In this document: piece after piece, positions 1 through 7,700 of the stretch | Layout: each line of letters starts with the position of its first letter | Position numbering within the stretch: the first letter of the stretch is position 1 | Notes under the pieces: generated by a model | The model's database searches: none | What the model saw: the letters and a program-made list of their open reading frames with translations, nothing else | Told to the model about the DNA's origin: nothing | Source of the DNA: Clostridiales bacterium | GTDB taxonomy: Bacteria > Bacillota_A > Clostridia > Saccharofermentanales > Saccharofermentanaceae | Assembly (NCBI GenBank): GCA_017649745.1 | Contig: JAGCGE010000155.1 | Location: 1-16,167 of the forward strand | Length of the DNA stretch: 16,167 bases | Direction: 5' to 3' | Program-made: the position numbers and the translations under genes

Positions 1-329
1 AGAAGCTTCCTGGCTTCCCAATCGTTCTCCACGGTTCATCTTCCGTACCACAAGAGTTCGTTAAGATGGTTAACCAGTATGGCGGTAACATGCCTGATGC
101 AGTTGGTATCCCAGAGGAGCAGCTCCGTGAGGCAGCTAAGCTTGCAGTATGTAAGATCAATATCGACTCTGATATCCGTCTTGCTATGACAGGTAACATC
201 CGTAAGTACTTTGCAGAGCATCCTGATCATTTCGATCCACGTCAGTACCTTAAGCCAGCTCGTCAGGCTGTTAAGGATATGGTTGCTCACAAGATCGTTA
301 ACGTTCTTGGTTCTGACAACAAGATCTAA
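1..329 (+). CDS. fba: Class II fructose-bisphosphate aldolase, C-terminal part (5' end outside window)
   Basis: This is the last ~109 codons of a class II (metal-dependent) fructose-1,6-bisphosphate aldolase, the glycolytic enzyme that interconverts fructose-1,6-bisphosphate with dihydroxyacetone phosphate and glyceraldehyde-3-phosphate in the cytoplasm. The reading frame starts at base 3 and runs to TAA at 327-329. The visible stretch begins inside the VLHGSSSVP segment, whose His is a metal ligand in this family. It continues through NMPDAVGIPEEQL and then KINIDSDIR, the phosphate/substrate-binding loop near the end of the barrel. The C-terminal HFDPRQYLKPAR and HKIVNVLGS stretches are typical of the clostridial long form. 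It uses few codon types (GGT, CGT, CTT, ATC), as expected for a highly expressed gene. A hairpin terminator follows within 20 bp, so it is probably the last gene of its transcript. Family assignment is secure; the N-terminal half cannot be checked. Confidence 0.95.
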   Translation, partial: KLPGFPIVLHGSSSVPQEFVKMVNQYGGNMPDAVGIPEEQLREAAKLAVCKINIDSDIRLAMTGNIRKYFAEHPDHFDPRQYLKPARQAVKDMVAHKIVNVLGSDNKI

Positions 330-348
330 TCTTAAACTTAGATATTTC

Positions 349-383
349 CGGCCGCGTAGTCACAAGCTGCGCGGCTTTTTTAT
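349..383 (+). terminator. Intrinsic terminator after fba
   Basis: A 9-bp GC-rich stem pairs GCCGCGTAG (351-359) with CTGCGCGGC (367-375), with one T-G wobble, around the 7-nt loop TCACAAG. It is followed at once by six T residues (376-381). It starts about 20 bp after the aldolase stop codon and separates that gene from the lipoprotein gene downstream. Confidence 0.9.
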
Positions 384-441
384 TCTTTGGATTACCCCTG
401 TTTTTGCTCGAAAATGTCCTGTTTTTTATGTGTGATCCTGA

Positions 442-470
442 TGTTACAATCAGTTTAAGGGTAGGAGGTG
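442..470 (+). promoter_or_regulatory. Putative extended -10 promoter and strong RBS of the KPVIYLYP lipoprotein gene
   Basis: TGT followed by TACAAT at 442-450 fits an extended -10 element (TGn plus a 5/6 match to TATAAT). No good -35 is visible; the upstream segment is T-rich. The Shine-Dalgarno AGGAGGTG lies at 463-470, 6 to 8 bases before the ATG at 477. This spacing decides the start: the in-frame GTG at 468 lies inside the ribosome site itself. Confidence 0.5.
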
Positions 471-476
471 GGTAAT

Positions 477-1622
477 ATGAAAAGATCGATCTTGGCTATT
501 ATGATGATCATTACATTAATGATCGTATCCTCATGTGGAAATAAAACAGCTAAGACTGTTGCTGAAAAAGAGATAAAGGCTAATCTTGATCTGGAGAAAT
601 ATCCTGAACAAGGCATTATGTACCCGATCGATAACGATGATCATTGTGTAACTAGGGTATGCTTTTCGACAAGTTTCTATGATAGCAAGATCTGGTACAA
701 AGATGATCATATCCGCATGCATTGCTATCTGACTAAAGAATCTGTTGAGAAATATGGTTGGCGTCAGAAGCAAATTGATGCGAAAAAAATAGATAATCCT
801 CTAACAGTATCGATTATCAGATGGAATGAAGGATATGAATGGAATGAGGAAGATATTCTTTGCTCAGCTGATGGAGAATTCGATTGCTACAATGACGGAG
901 TAAACCAGCTCAAATTCGAGATGGATTTCTTGATACATCTTCCTGACAGTATGACAGATGATCCTGGAGAATACACACTGATATTCTATAAACCTGACGG
1001 TGAGATCGACAGTTTGTATAATTTCAAGACTTTCAAAAAAAGCAAACTCAAGGAAGTAGAACAAGTATATAAGCCTGTGATATATCTTTATCCTGAGGAG
1101 GAGACGGATGTATCCGTGGCGCTTGATCTGGATGGTGAATTGACCTGTACATATCCTTCATATAATGATGGCTGGGATGTAACTGCTGAGCCTGATGGCA
1201 GGCTGTTTGATCATGCATCAGAGAGATACTATGATTATCTTTTCTGGGAAGGAACTACGGGTATACCTGACGATTTTGATGAAGCAATAGTTGTTCCGGG
1301 AGACGAAACGGCGATATTCCTGGAAGAATACCTTTCTCTTTCAGGGTTAAATGACAGCGAGATCGATGACTTCATTACTTTCTGGCTTCCTAAGATGCAG
1401 GATAACCCTTATAATCTGATCTCTTTCCCGACAGAAGAGTATGAGGAGATCGCTAAACTTAACGTGGTTCCTGCTCCGGATACCATAATCCGTGTGTATA
1501 TGGTCTTTAAGCCTCTTGAGGATAATATCGAGATATCTGAAGATAATAAGCTTCAGATGCCGAAAGGCGTTGAACGCAACGGTTTTACTGTTGTTGAGTG
1601 GGGCGGATCGATAGTTGAATAA
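477..1622 (+). CDS. Lipoprotein of unknown function with the conserved KPVIYLYP domain
   Basis: 381 residues. The signal peptide has a KR start, a hydrophobic core and the lipobox VSSC, with the lipidated Cys at residue 20, so the mature protein should be tethered outside the membrane. Residues ~40-190 form a region I do not recognise, rich in beta-prone and acidic sequence. From about residue 198 the protein carries KPVIYLYPEEE, followed by DGWDVTAEPDG, YYDYLFWEG (~251-259), FITFWLPKM (~300-307), RVYMVFKPL and a final FTVVEWGG. From memory, this KPVIYLYP region recurs in uncharacterised extracellular proteins of Firmicutes and some other bacteria and archaea; I know of no assigned function. 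The start at 477 is chosen for its spacing from AGGAGGTG. The next gene begins 68 bp downstream on the same strand and may be co-expressed. The lipoprotein call is firm; the function is unknown. Confidence 0.85.
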   Translation: MKRSILAIMMIITLMIVSSCGNKTAKTVAEKEIKANLDLEKYPEQGIMYPIDNDDHCVTRVCFSTSFYDSKIWYKDDHIRMHCYLTKESVEKYGWRQKQIDAKKIDNPLTVSIIRWNEGYEWNEEDILCSADGEFDCYNDGVNQLKFEMDFLIHLPDSMTDDPGEYTLIFYKPDGEIDSLYNFKTFKKSKLKEVEQVYKPVIYLYPEEETDVSVALDLDGELTCTYPSYNDGWDVTAEPDGRLFDHASERYYDYLFWEGTTGIPDDFDEAIVVPGDETAIFLEEYLSLSGLNDSEIDDFITFWLPKMQDNPYNLISFPTEEYEEIAKLNVVPAPDTIIRVYMVFKPLEDNIEISEDNKLQMPKGVERNGFTVVEWGGSIVE

Positions 1623-1643
1623 ACATTCATCAATGTCTATAGG

Positions 1644-1672
1644 TTGACGTAATGCCTTATCGTAAGTAAACT
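1644..1672 (+). promoter_or_regulatory. Possible promoter before the small membrane-protein gene
   Basis: TTGACG (1644-1649) and TAAACT (1667-1672) are separated by 17 bp, a good -35 and a 4/6 match to the -10. Initiation would fall near 1679, almost on the ribosome site GAGGTG at 1680-1685, leaving a very short leader. The gene may equally be read from the upstream lipoprotein promoter, because no terminator lies between the two genes. Confidence 0.3.
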
Positions 1673-1690
1673 ACGTTAAGAGGTGTTACG

Positions 1691-2170
1691 TTGGAAAATA
1701 GAGACGATCTTTTAAGACTTCAGGTGAAGACCAAAGCCGATAGGCCGGTTATGAATGCTCAGGATACTCCTGAGTACATTAATCTTGCGACTCATTATGA
1801 GGAGCGTATGGCCAGGGAAGAGAGTATGGATTCTTTATCATTTACTGAAGACTCTCTTACGTATCTTCCTCCTTTTGAAGACGAAGATCTTCTTTCAGGT
1901 AAGGTTAAGCCTGTCAGCAAGTCGGGTAATACTTCTTCGGCAACAGTTAATACTGTATCAGAAGATTATGTGCCGCCATATAGAGATATCCCGGGTAATT
2001 TTGCTACAGTCGGCGAACCTGTTTTCTATAAAGAAAAGAGATCGGAACGATATATTCTCGTCCCGACCTCTGTAGTTCCGTTTTATAATCCGCTTGTGTT
2101 AACTCTCGGATCTCTTGGATTGATACTTCTGATAATCGTAGAGATCATCGGATTTATCTACGTTTATTAA
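1691..2170 (+). CDS. Small protein with a single C-terminal transmembrane segment, unknown function
   Basis: 159 residues starting at TTG (1691), supported by GAGGTG at 1680-1685, 5 bases upstream. The next in-frame Met (residue 21) has no comparable ribosome site. Residues 1-110 are polar, rich in Glu, Asp, Ser and Pro, and look largely disordered, with the acidic PPFEDED stretch at ~60-66 and YVPPYRDIP at ~93-101. A basic patch KEKRSER (114-120) precedes a hydrophobic run of about 24 residues (134-157) that ends at the C-terminus. There is no N-terminal signal, so the topology is probably tail-anchored with the long N-terminal part in the cytoplasm. It follows the KPVIYLYP lipoprotein gene by 68 bp, and its stop codon overlaps the stop of the convergent GH3 gene. 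I do not recognise the family. That it is a real gene rests on its length, its RBS and the clear membrane segment. Confidence 0.7.
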   Translation: MENRDDLLRLQVKTKADRPVMNAQDTPEYINLATHYEERMAREESMDSLSFTEDSLTYLPPFEDEDLLSGKVKPVSKSGNTSSATVNTVSEDYVPPYRDIPGNFATVGEPVFYKEKRSERYILVPTSVVPFYNPLVLTLGSLGLILLIIVEIIGFIYVY

Positions 2171-4107
2171 TTTTCTGCTGCGCTAAATCCGATAGGGAGC
2201 CAGATGTTTCCTGATTCGATATCTGCTTCATCCTTATAGTAAGGCATTGCAAGATGACCTTTGTACTCTCTTGCTCCTGTGAGGTTATCTACGATTGCGT
2301 GACCGCCTTCAGAACCTGGGAGATAACACATGATAACGGAATCCCAATCATTGATGTAGTCTTCGATGATAACATTTCTTCCAGCTACAAGAAGAGTGAT
2401 AGTAGGAAGTCCGGAATTCTTAGCAAGCTCGATAGCTTCTGCATTGCCTTCCAAAGTCATATCGCCTGTGATGGAAAGATCAACTGCATCACCGTTCCAC
2501 TCAGCATAAGGCTTTTCGCCAACGCAGAGGAGAACCACGTCACAAGATGAGATCTCGCTTTCGTCTGTTACGATCGTGTAGTTGTGTTCATCAGCAACTT
2601 CTTCCAATGCTTCGAGGATCGTTGTTGCGTTAGGGCATACTTTACCGTAGAAGTCCTGATCTGCGCATCCCTGCCAGATATATGTCCAACCACCGAGAAG
2701 AGCACCTGTATCATCAGTTGCAGGACCAGCAACGAAGATCGTTGAACCGTCAGCGATCGTAAGACCACCGTCTGCTTTAAGAGGAACGAGAGATTCCGAT
2801 GCGAGAGTTCTTGCTGTCTCGAGCGCACCTTCGTCATCAATAGCATAGAGAGGCTCTGCATTCTCATAATATGGATCATCGAAAAGACCAATGTCGATCT
2901 TTACCTGGATGATTCTTGTAACGGCATCGTCAACTCTCTCTTCAGAGATGGAACCTTCGTGAACTGCTTCGATGATGCAGAACATTGCTTCCTCGAAGTT
3001 CTGTGACTCCATGAGCATGTCGATCCCAGAGTTAACTGAGAGGATGACATTCTCCTTGAGATCTTTACCTGAACACTTCTCGATAGAATCCCAGTCAGAA
3101 ACGATGAAGCCTTTGAAGCCCATCTCGTTCTTGATCTTCATGATGTATTCAGCATTCTCGTGCATCTTTACACCATTAAGAGAACCGTGTGAGATCATGA
3201 TCGTTTGTACACCTGAATCAACGAGTGCCTGATAGATAGCGAGGTTATCGTTGATGACTTCCTCAGAAACCTGTGAATCACCACGGTCGATAATTCTTGC
3301 TACATCGCTGTTTTCACCTGTACCATATTTTGGATAACCATCGCAGATAAAGTGCTTTGCACATACGATGATATGGCTGTCGGAAAGAAGGCCTTCACTT
3401 AAAGCCTGTGCTATTGGAGTAACGATAGAAGGATCGGATGAGATACTCTCGTAAGTTCTGCCCCAGCGAGGATCTTGGGATGCGGCAACACATGGTCCGA
3501 AGTTCCATACGTTACGTGAAGTGAGCATATCGGAAGCAACGTATTCTCCCATTTTCCTTGTGAGTTCTATATCGTTAGCTGCACCTAGATTGATGTTGTG
3601 TGGATATATGATCGTGCCGGCAGTAAAGTCGCAACCGTGAACTGAATCCTGACCATAGAAGTATGGGATTCCTGTTTCTGAAGCTAAAGCGCCATCCTGA
3701 TAATATGCTGTGAGTTCCTGCCATTCTTCGTTTGTGAATGATGGAATATCATCCGGTTTGGAGAAGATAGCACCATAGCCGTATTTAGCTTCTTCATCAG
3801 CATCGATCATGTAGAAAGGAGGGAGGATCATCTGAGCTGCTTTCTGCTCTAAAGTAAGTGTTGAGACGATCTCTTCAGCTGTCATTCCTGCATAAGGATT
3901 TGTGTAGGAATCAGTAGTTTCTACTGTAGTCTCTGTAGTTGTGCTTTCGGTTGTGGCTGTTACTTCAGTTTCGACAGTTGTCTCGATCGTAGTCTCTGCG
4001 GTAGTCTCCGCAGTTGTTTCTTCTTTGTTGTCTGTTTTCGAACAAGATGCGATGGAAAGGAGCATCGAACTTATAACGATAACAGATGCCAGCTTTTTGT
4101 ATTTCAT
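2167..4107 (-). CDS. Glycoside hydrolase family 3 beta-glucosidase/exo-beta-glucanase lipoprotein
   Basis: 646 residues, predicted to release glucose from the non-reducing end of beta-glucan or cello-oligosaccharides outside the membrane. The signal peptide ends in the lipobox IASC with Cys22. Residues ~29-66 form a low-complexity Thr/Glu tether of ETT-type repeats. The GH3 (alpha/beta)8 domain covers ~75-410: DPRWGR (212-217), AKHF (250-253) and the nucleophile motif GFIVSDW with Asp338. The (alpha/beta)6 C-terminal domain (~430-646) holds GEKPYAEWNGD (530-540). This matches the barley ExoI-type acid/base segment, with Glu536 as the likely acid/base, so both catalytic residues are present. 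No fibronectin-like C-terminal domain is seen. The start is fixed by GGAGGT, 6 bases upstream on the minus strand. Family and catalysis are well supported; the preferred linkage (beta-1,4 or beta-1,3) cannot be read from sequence. Confidence 0.93.
   Translation of the reverse strand: MKYKKLASVIVISSMLLSIASCSKTDNKEETTAETTAETTIETTVETEVTATTESTTTETTVETTDSYTNPYAGMTAEEIVSTLTLEQKAAQMILPPFYMIDADEEAKYGYGAIFSKPDDIPSFTNEEWQELTAYYQDGALASETGIPYFYGQDSVHGCDFTAGTIIYPHNINLGAANDIELTRKMGEYVASDMLTSRNVWNFGPCVAASQDPRWGRTYESISSDPSIVTPIAQALSEGLLSDSHIIVCAKHFICDGYPKYGTGENSDVARIIDRGDSQVSEEVINDNLAIYQALVDSGVQTIMISHGSLNGVKMHENAEYIMKIKNEMGFKGFIVSDWDSIEKCSGKDLKENVILSVNSGIDMLMESQNFEEAMFCIIEAVHEGSISEERVDDAVTRIIQVKIDIGLFDDPYYENAEPLYAIDDEGALETARTLASESLVPLKADGGLTIADGSTIFVAGPATDDTGALLGGWTYIWQGCADQDFYGKVCPNATTILEALEEVADEHNYTIVTDESEISSCDVVLLCVGEKPYAEWNGDAVDLSITGDMTLEGNAEAIELAKNSGLPTITLLVAGRNVIIEDYINDWDSVIMCYLPGSEGGHAIVDNLTGAREYKGHLAMPYYKDEADIESGNIWLPIGFSAAEN
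3940..4022 (-). repeat. Thr/Glu tether repeat in the GH3 lipoprotein
   Basis: Degenerate in-frame repeats of a unit encoding roughly ETT(A/I/V) give a Thr/Glu-rich segment (residues ~29-56) just after the lipidated Cys of the GH3 enzyme; the low-complexity run continues to about residue 66. Such segments commonly act as flexible spacers in Gram-positive lipoproteins. The repetition could allow length variation by slippage. Confidence 0.6.
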
Positions 4108-4135
4108 GTGTTACCTCCAAAGATAATCTTTAGAA

Positions 4136-4141
4136 ATTATA
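4136..4141 (-). promoter_or_regulatory. Candidate -10 box of the GH3 gene
   Basis: A perfect TATAAT on the minus strand (plus-strand ATTATA) lies about 30 bp before the GH3 start codon, with GGAGGT between them. No convincing -35 is found 16-18 bp further upstream, so this is a partial promoter call. Confidence 0.4.
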
Positions 4142-4182
4142 CTTCAAAATACTAGTGCGCGCTTGACTTTTCTGTCTTAAAT

Positions 4183-4212
4183 TTGACAAGAACTCTCACT
4201 TTTTTGTATTCT
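4183..4212 (+). promoter_or_regulatory. Putative promoter of the DUF3842 gene
   Basis: A perfect -35 TTGACA (4183-4188) is followed after 18 bp by TATTCT (4207-4212), a 4/6 -10 match. A GAGG ribosome site at 4230-4233 precedes the ATG at 4244. The promoter lies in the 136-bp divergent gap shared with the GH3 gene. A second TTGAC sits exactly 20 bp upstream (4163). Confidence 0.45.
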
Positions 4213-4243
4213 TATGTCACTAATTAAATGAGGCGGTCTCAAC

Positions 4244-4657
4244 ATGAAAATTCTTCTAATAGACGGACAAGGCGGAAAGATCGGAAGAGAACTTACGGAA
4301 TCGATCCTTGAGAGGTTTCCGGATGTTGATCTCACAGTTGTAGGAACTAATACGATTGCTACGACATCTATGATAAAAGGTGGCGCGAAGAACGCTGCAA
4401 CAGGTGAGAATGCTGTTATTGTCGGTTCTAGGAAGGCAGATATCATAGTCGGACCGATCGGTATCGTTATCGCTGATTCACTTTTAGGTGAGATCACGCC
4501 TGAGATGGCTCTCGCAGTAGCAAGAAGTGAAGCTACAAAGATCCTTATCCCAATGACTAAATGCGATAATCTTGTAGCAGGGATCAAGTCTCAGTCTATA
4601 TCTGATCTTATAGAAGATATCCTGAATAAGATCGCGGATATTATCGATAAGCAGTGA
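4244..4657 (+). CDS. DUF3842 family protein
   Basis: 137 residues, small and cytoplasmic, with no signal peptide or membrane segment. It opens with a beta strand and a Gly-rich turn, KILLIDGQGGKIG (2-14), suggesting a Rossmann-like nucleotide-binding fold. It continues with VVGTNTIAT (32-40), GAKNAATGENAVIV (47-60), ADIIVGPIGIVIADS (65-79), LGEIT and KILIPMTKC (99-107). The length and order of these motifs match the DUF3842 family, common in Clostridia and without an established biochemical role. It stands alone between the divergent GH3 gene and the downstream GH2-like gene; the 124-bp gap to the latter holds its own promoter candidate, and I see no terminator there. Family assignment is confident; the nucleotide-binding idea is inferred from the Gly-rich motif only. 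Confidence 0.9.
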   Translation: MKILLIDGQGGKIGRELTESILERFPDVDLTVVGTNTIATTSMIKGGAKNAATGENAVIVGSRKADIIVGPIGIVIADSLLGEITPEMALAVARSEATKILIPMTKCDNLVAGIKSQSISDLIEDILNKIADIIDKQ

Positions 4658-4724
4658 TCATTTCTCTATATTATTAAATAACCCCCAAATACCTCGATAC
4701 TGTAACCTGATTGAAACGTAGATT

Positions 4725-4772
4725 TGCTAGAATCGTAGTGTCTAGTTTTATAGGTTTTTATCGACGGAAGGA
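4725..4772 (+). promoter_or_regulatory. Extended -10 promoter candidate and RBS of the GH2-like gene
   Basis: TGC directly followed by TAGAAT (4725-4733) is an extended -10 with a 5/6 core match. TTGAAA at 4711 is too close (11 bp) to be its -35. The purine-rich GGAAGGA at 4766-4772 is the ribosome site for the ATG at 4782. I found no close match to a cre-type catabolite site here. Confidence 0.4.
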
Positions 4773-4781
4773 TTTGATGAT

Positions 4782-7700
4782 ATGGAATTTGGTTATTCAA
4801 ATGACAACTTTTTGCCTTATGAGTCTTTTGATTATATTTTCTCTGAAAGGGAAATGCCTGAGTTCGGACTCATAAAGTCCCCATATTCCAGAAATCTCAG
4901 CACATGGAGATTTTTCCTCGCCAGAACCGAGAATGATATCCCAATGGGATTTGATACTCCTGATTTTGATGACAGTGAATGGGAACTTATTAATGTCCCG
5001 TCTACTTGGCAGACAGAAGGTTACGGCCTTCCTCAGAATCTTCTTTATGATTTTCCGGAACTTCTCGAGTACGATAAAGAACTTAAAGACTCCAATATCA
5101 GCAATAAGAATTATCTGACTTCAACATCTGCAGAAGATGATGAGGTCGGTATCTATAGAACGACAGTTGTTTTCAATGAGGAAGAACTCGATCGTGCTAT
5201 CTATCTTGAGGCTTCAGGTATTACAGGTAGCTTCGAGATCTATATGAACGGTAAGAGTATAGCTTCTGAGCATTCAATCTTAACTAATAAGAGACTTCTG
5301 CTTTCAGGTGAAGCTAAGCTTGGTATCAATACTCTTGTTATTATCGTTAACCGTTATGACAGAGATAAGAACGGCAAGATCATCAAGGAACTTGCTAACT
5401 TTGGTTTCAGTGGTATATTCAGACCTCTCTTTCTTACATTCGAATCTCTTCTTGAGATGAGCAATCTTCATATCAAGTGTAAGAGCCTTCCGAATACATA
5501 TGTTGATCAGCTTGCTTTGGATGAGAAGGGTACAGAACGTAAGAATGTAGCCAAGATCTCCAGAGGCGACTATATGATCTTTATGGACGTTAAGATCACG
5601 AACCATACAGATTATATGATGCCATTCTCTGTAAGGACTTCGATCCTTGAGGCAAGAGGAGATTATGATCCTTATAATCTTCCTTTCGTTAAGCTCAATA
5701 TTGAAAAGCAGATGGAAGGTACAGTAGATGCCGGTGCTTCAACTGTATTCCAGTCACAGGCTGTAGCTGTTCACGTTGCTCAGTGGTCTGATGCAACTCC
5801 TGTTCAGTATGATGTTGTATTGGAACTTCTCGATAATGAGGGAAGGACTATCTGCGCTAAGAAGAGAAGATTCGGTTTCAGAACGACAGAAGTTATTCTT
5901 GATAAGTTGAATATCAATGATAGACGTATTCCGTTGATGCTCACGAAGTATTATGAATTCGATCCTAAGGAAGGTATCGCTATTTCAGTTAACAGGATGC
6001 GCCAGGATATAGTTCTTATGAAACGATGCGGTATCAATGGTCTTATCGTATCTTCATTCCCGGCTAATGACATGCTTCTGAATCTTTGCGATCAGTATGG
6101 TATGTATGTTTTCGCGATGGCTGATTCCAGATACATGTTCGATTATGTAGAAGCTCATATGATCCATCCTTCGATCGTCAGCTGGGGGTTCCCGAACTAC
6201 AATTTCGCGAGCGATAAATGCAAGGTGATCAAGAATCAGTGTGAGATCGTTGATGATACAAGGCCTTGGTATGCTGAAAGCGACATGAAAGGCGATATTA
6301 CAGACTTTACTCCATTCCCAAGCGAAGCAGGTAAGGTTTATGGTCCTTGGCAGGATATCTGTCTTGACAGGAAGTCGATCTTCTCGAAAAACAAGACAGG
6401 CGATAATCTCTTTAAGACTATTCCTGGTCGTACAAGATTCGATGACGATGATGCTGATTATAAATGGATCCACCAGGCAGACCTCGAGGGCGGTAAAACC
6501 CGTGAGGGAAGCAGCATAGGTCAGGGTATCGTTGACAGTGACAGAAATCCTCATCCTATCTATTTCGATATTAAGAAACAGTGTGAGATGGTAAGTATCT
6601 TCCCGGATCCTAATAATCCGACATCTCTTACTATGAGAAATATCCATCCGTTTGCTTTTACTGATGAGATGATCCTTAACTGGAGACTCTTGCTTGGCGG
6701 TAATGTTCTTCTGTTCGGTAACGGTCTTGTAAGAGAGATCGAACCATACGGTACAAGAACACTTAAGTTTAATATCGATGTCGAGAAATATCTTACTGAC
6801 GGTTGGGCTGAAGGTAATGAGAAGTCCATCTCGATGTACAACAATGCTCTTTCACATGAGCTTATCTTCGATATCAGTCTTAAGCTTGCTAAGGACAGTT
6901 TCTATTCTAAAGAAGGCCATGAGATCGCTTTCTTCCAGGAGATTCTTGCTGATGAAGTAGCTAGTCCTGTTCCTACCGGAAAAGTTCTTAAGAGCCTCAA
7001 TGCTTTCTCTGTAAAGCATCTCATCGAAAATGATGATATTACAGGACTTCCAGTTCTTCCTACTGCTTCTTCTGAGACAGAGGAAAAGGAAGAAGAGCAA
7101 AAGCCTGTTATTAATGAGATTATCCCGTCAGAAGGCGAGTCTTCGGCAACTGAGATAATGATGGAAGAGGAACTTAATAAGAGAAAACTCGAAGTTCTCG
7201 GTATGCCTCAAGGTCTTATTGTTTCAGCTGACGGTGTTAAGGTCGGCTTCGACAGAAAGACCGGTTCAGTTAATCACTTAACACTTGGTAATTTCGAGTT
7301 CCTCAAGGGTGGCTTCCTTCCAAGTTTCTATCGTTGCCCTTCTAATATCGACCGTACAGATAAGTCTTTCGTTCTTGCTAAGACGATCTTTTCGAAAGAG
7401 AATGATTACGAAGGTATTCAGGATTCGCTTGAGTTTGTCGGCTGCAACTATACATGTGATGATGACGTATTTACATTCATATCACGTTACAAGTCCTTTG
7501 CTATGAAGGGCGAAGTAGTAATGTGCTATGAGATCCAGGATAACGAACTTAAGATAACACTTGCGTTTACACCTAAGTACGATATGGTCAGATACGGTGT
7601 CCGTGTTCCGATCTCTAAGGATGATGTTATCTGTAAGTGGTACGGTAGAGGTCCTGGTGAATCATATTATGATCGTAAGAATGCTACGCGATTTGGTATT

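Noticed and set aside
468..476. In-frame GTG start nine bases upstream of the chosen ATG of the KPVIYLYP lipoprotein
   Set aside because: The GTG lies inside the Shine-Dalgarno AGGAGGTG, and no ribosome site precedes it. The ATG at 477 has ideal spacing and gives a normal lipoprotein signal.
1649..1663. 13-base match TAATGCCTTATCG shared with the 3' end of the surface-protein gene near 10945
   Set aside because: Only two copies, one inside a coding region encoding the C-terminus, with no symmetry or shared context. A chance match is the simplest reading.
4177..4587. 136-codon open frame antisense to the DUF3842 gene
   Set aside because: The sense strand encodes a conserved family in full. 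The antisense product shows no domain and covers the promoter of the sense gene.
4700..4740. Possible catabolite (cre-like) site around TTGAAACGTAGA before the GH2-like gene
   Set aside because: The spacing and symmetry of the cre consensus are not met; the central CG falls one base out of place and the right half does not match.
6054..6647. 197-codon open frame antisense to the GH2-like gene
   Set aside because: No convincing ribosome site or recognisable domain; it mirrors the codon pattern of the sense gene, which has clear homology.
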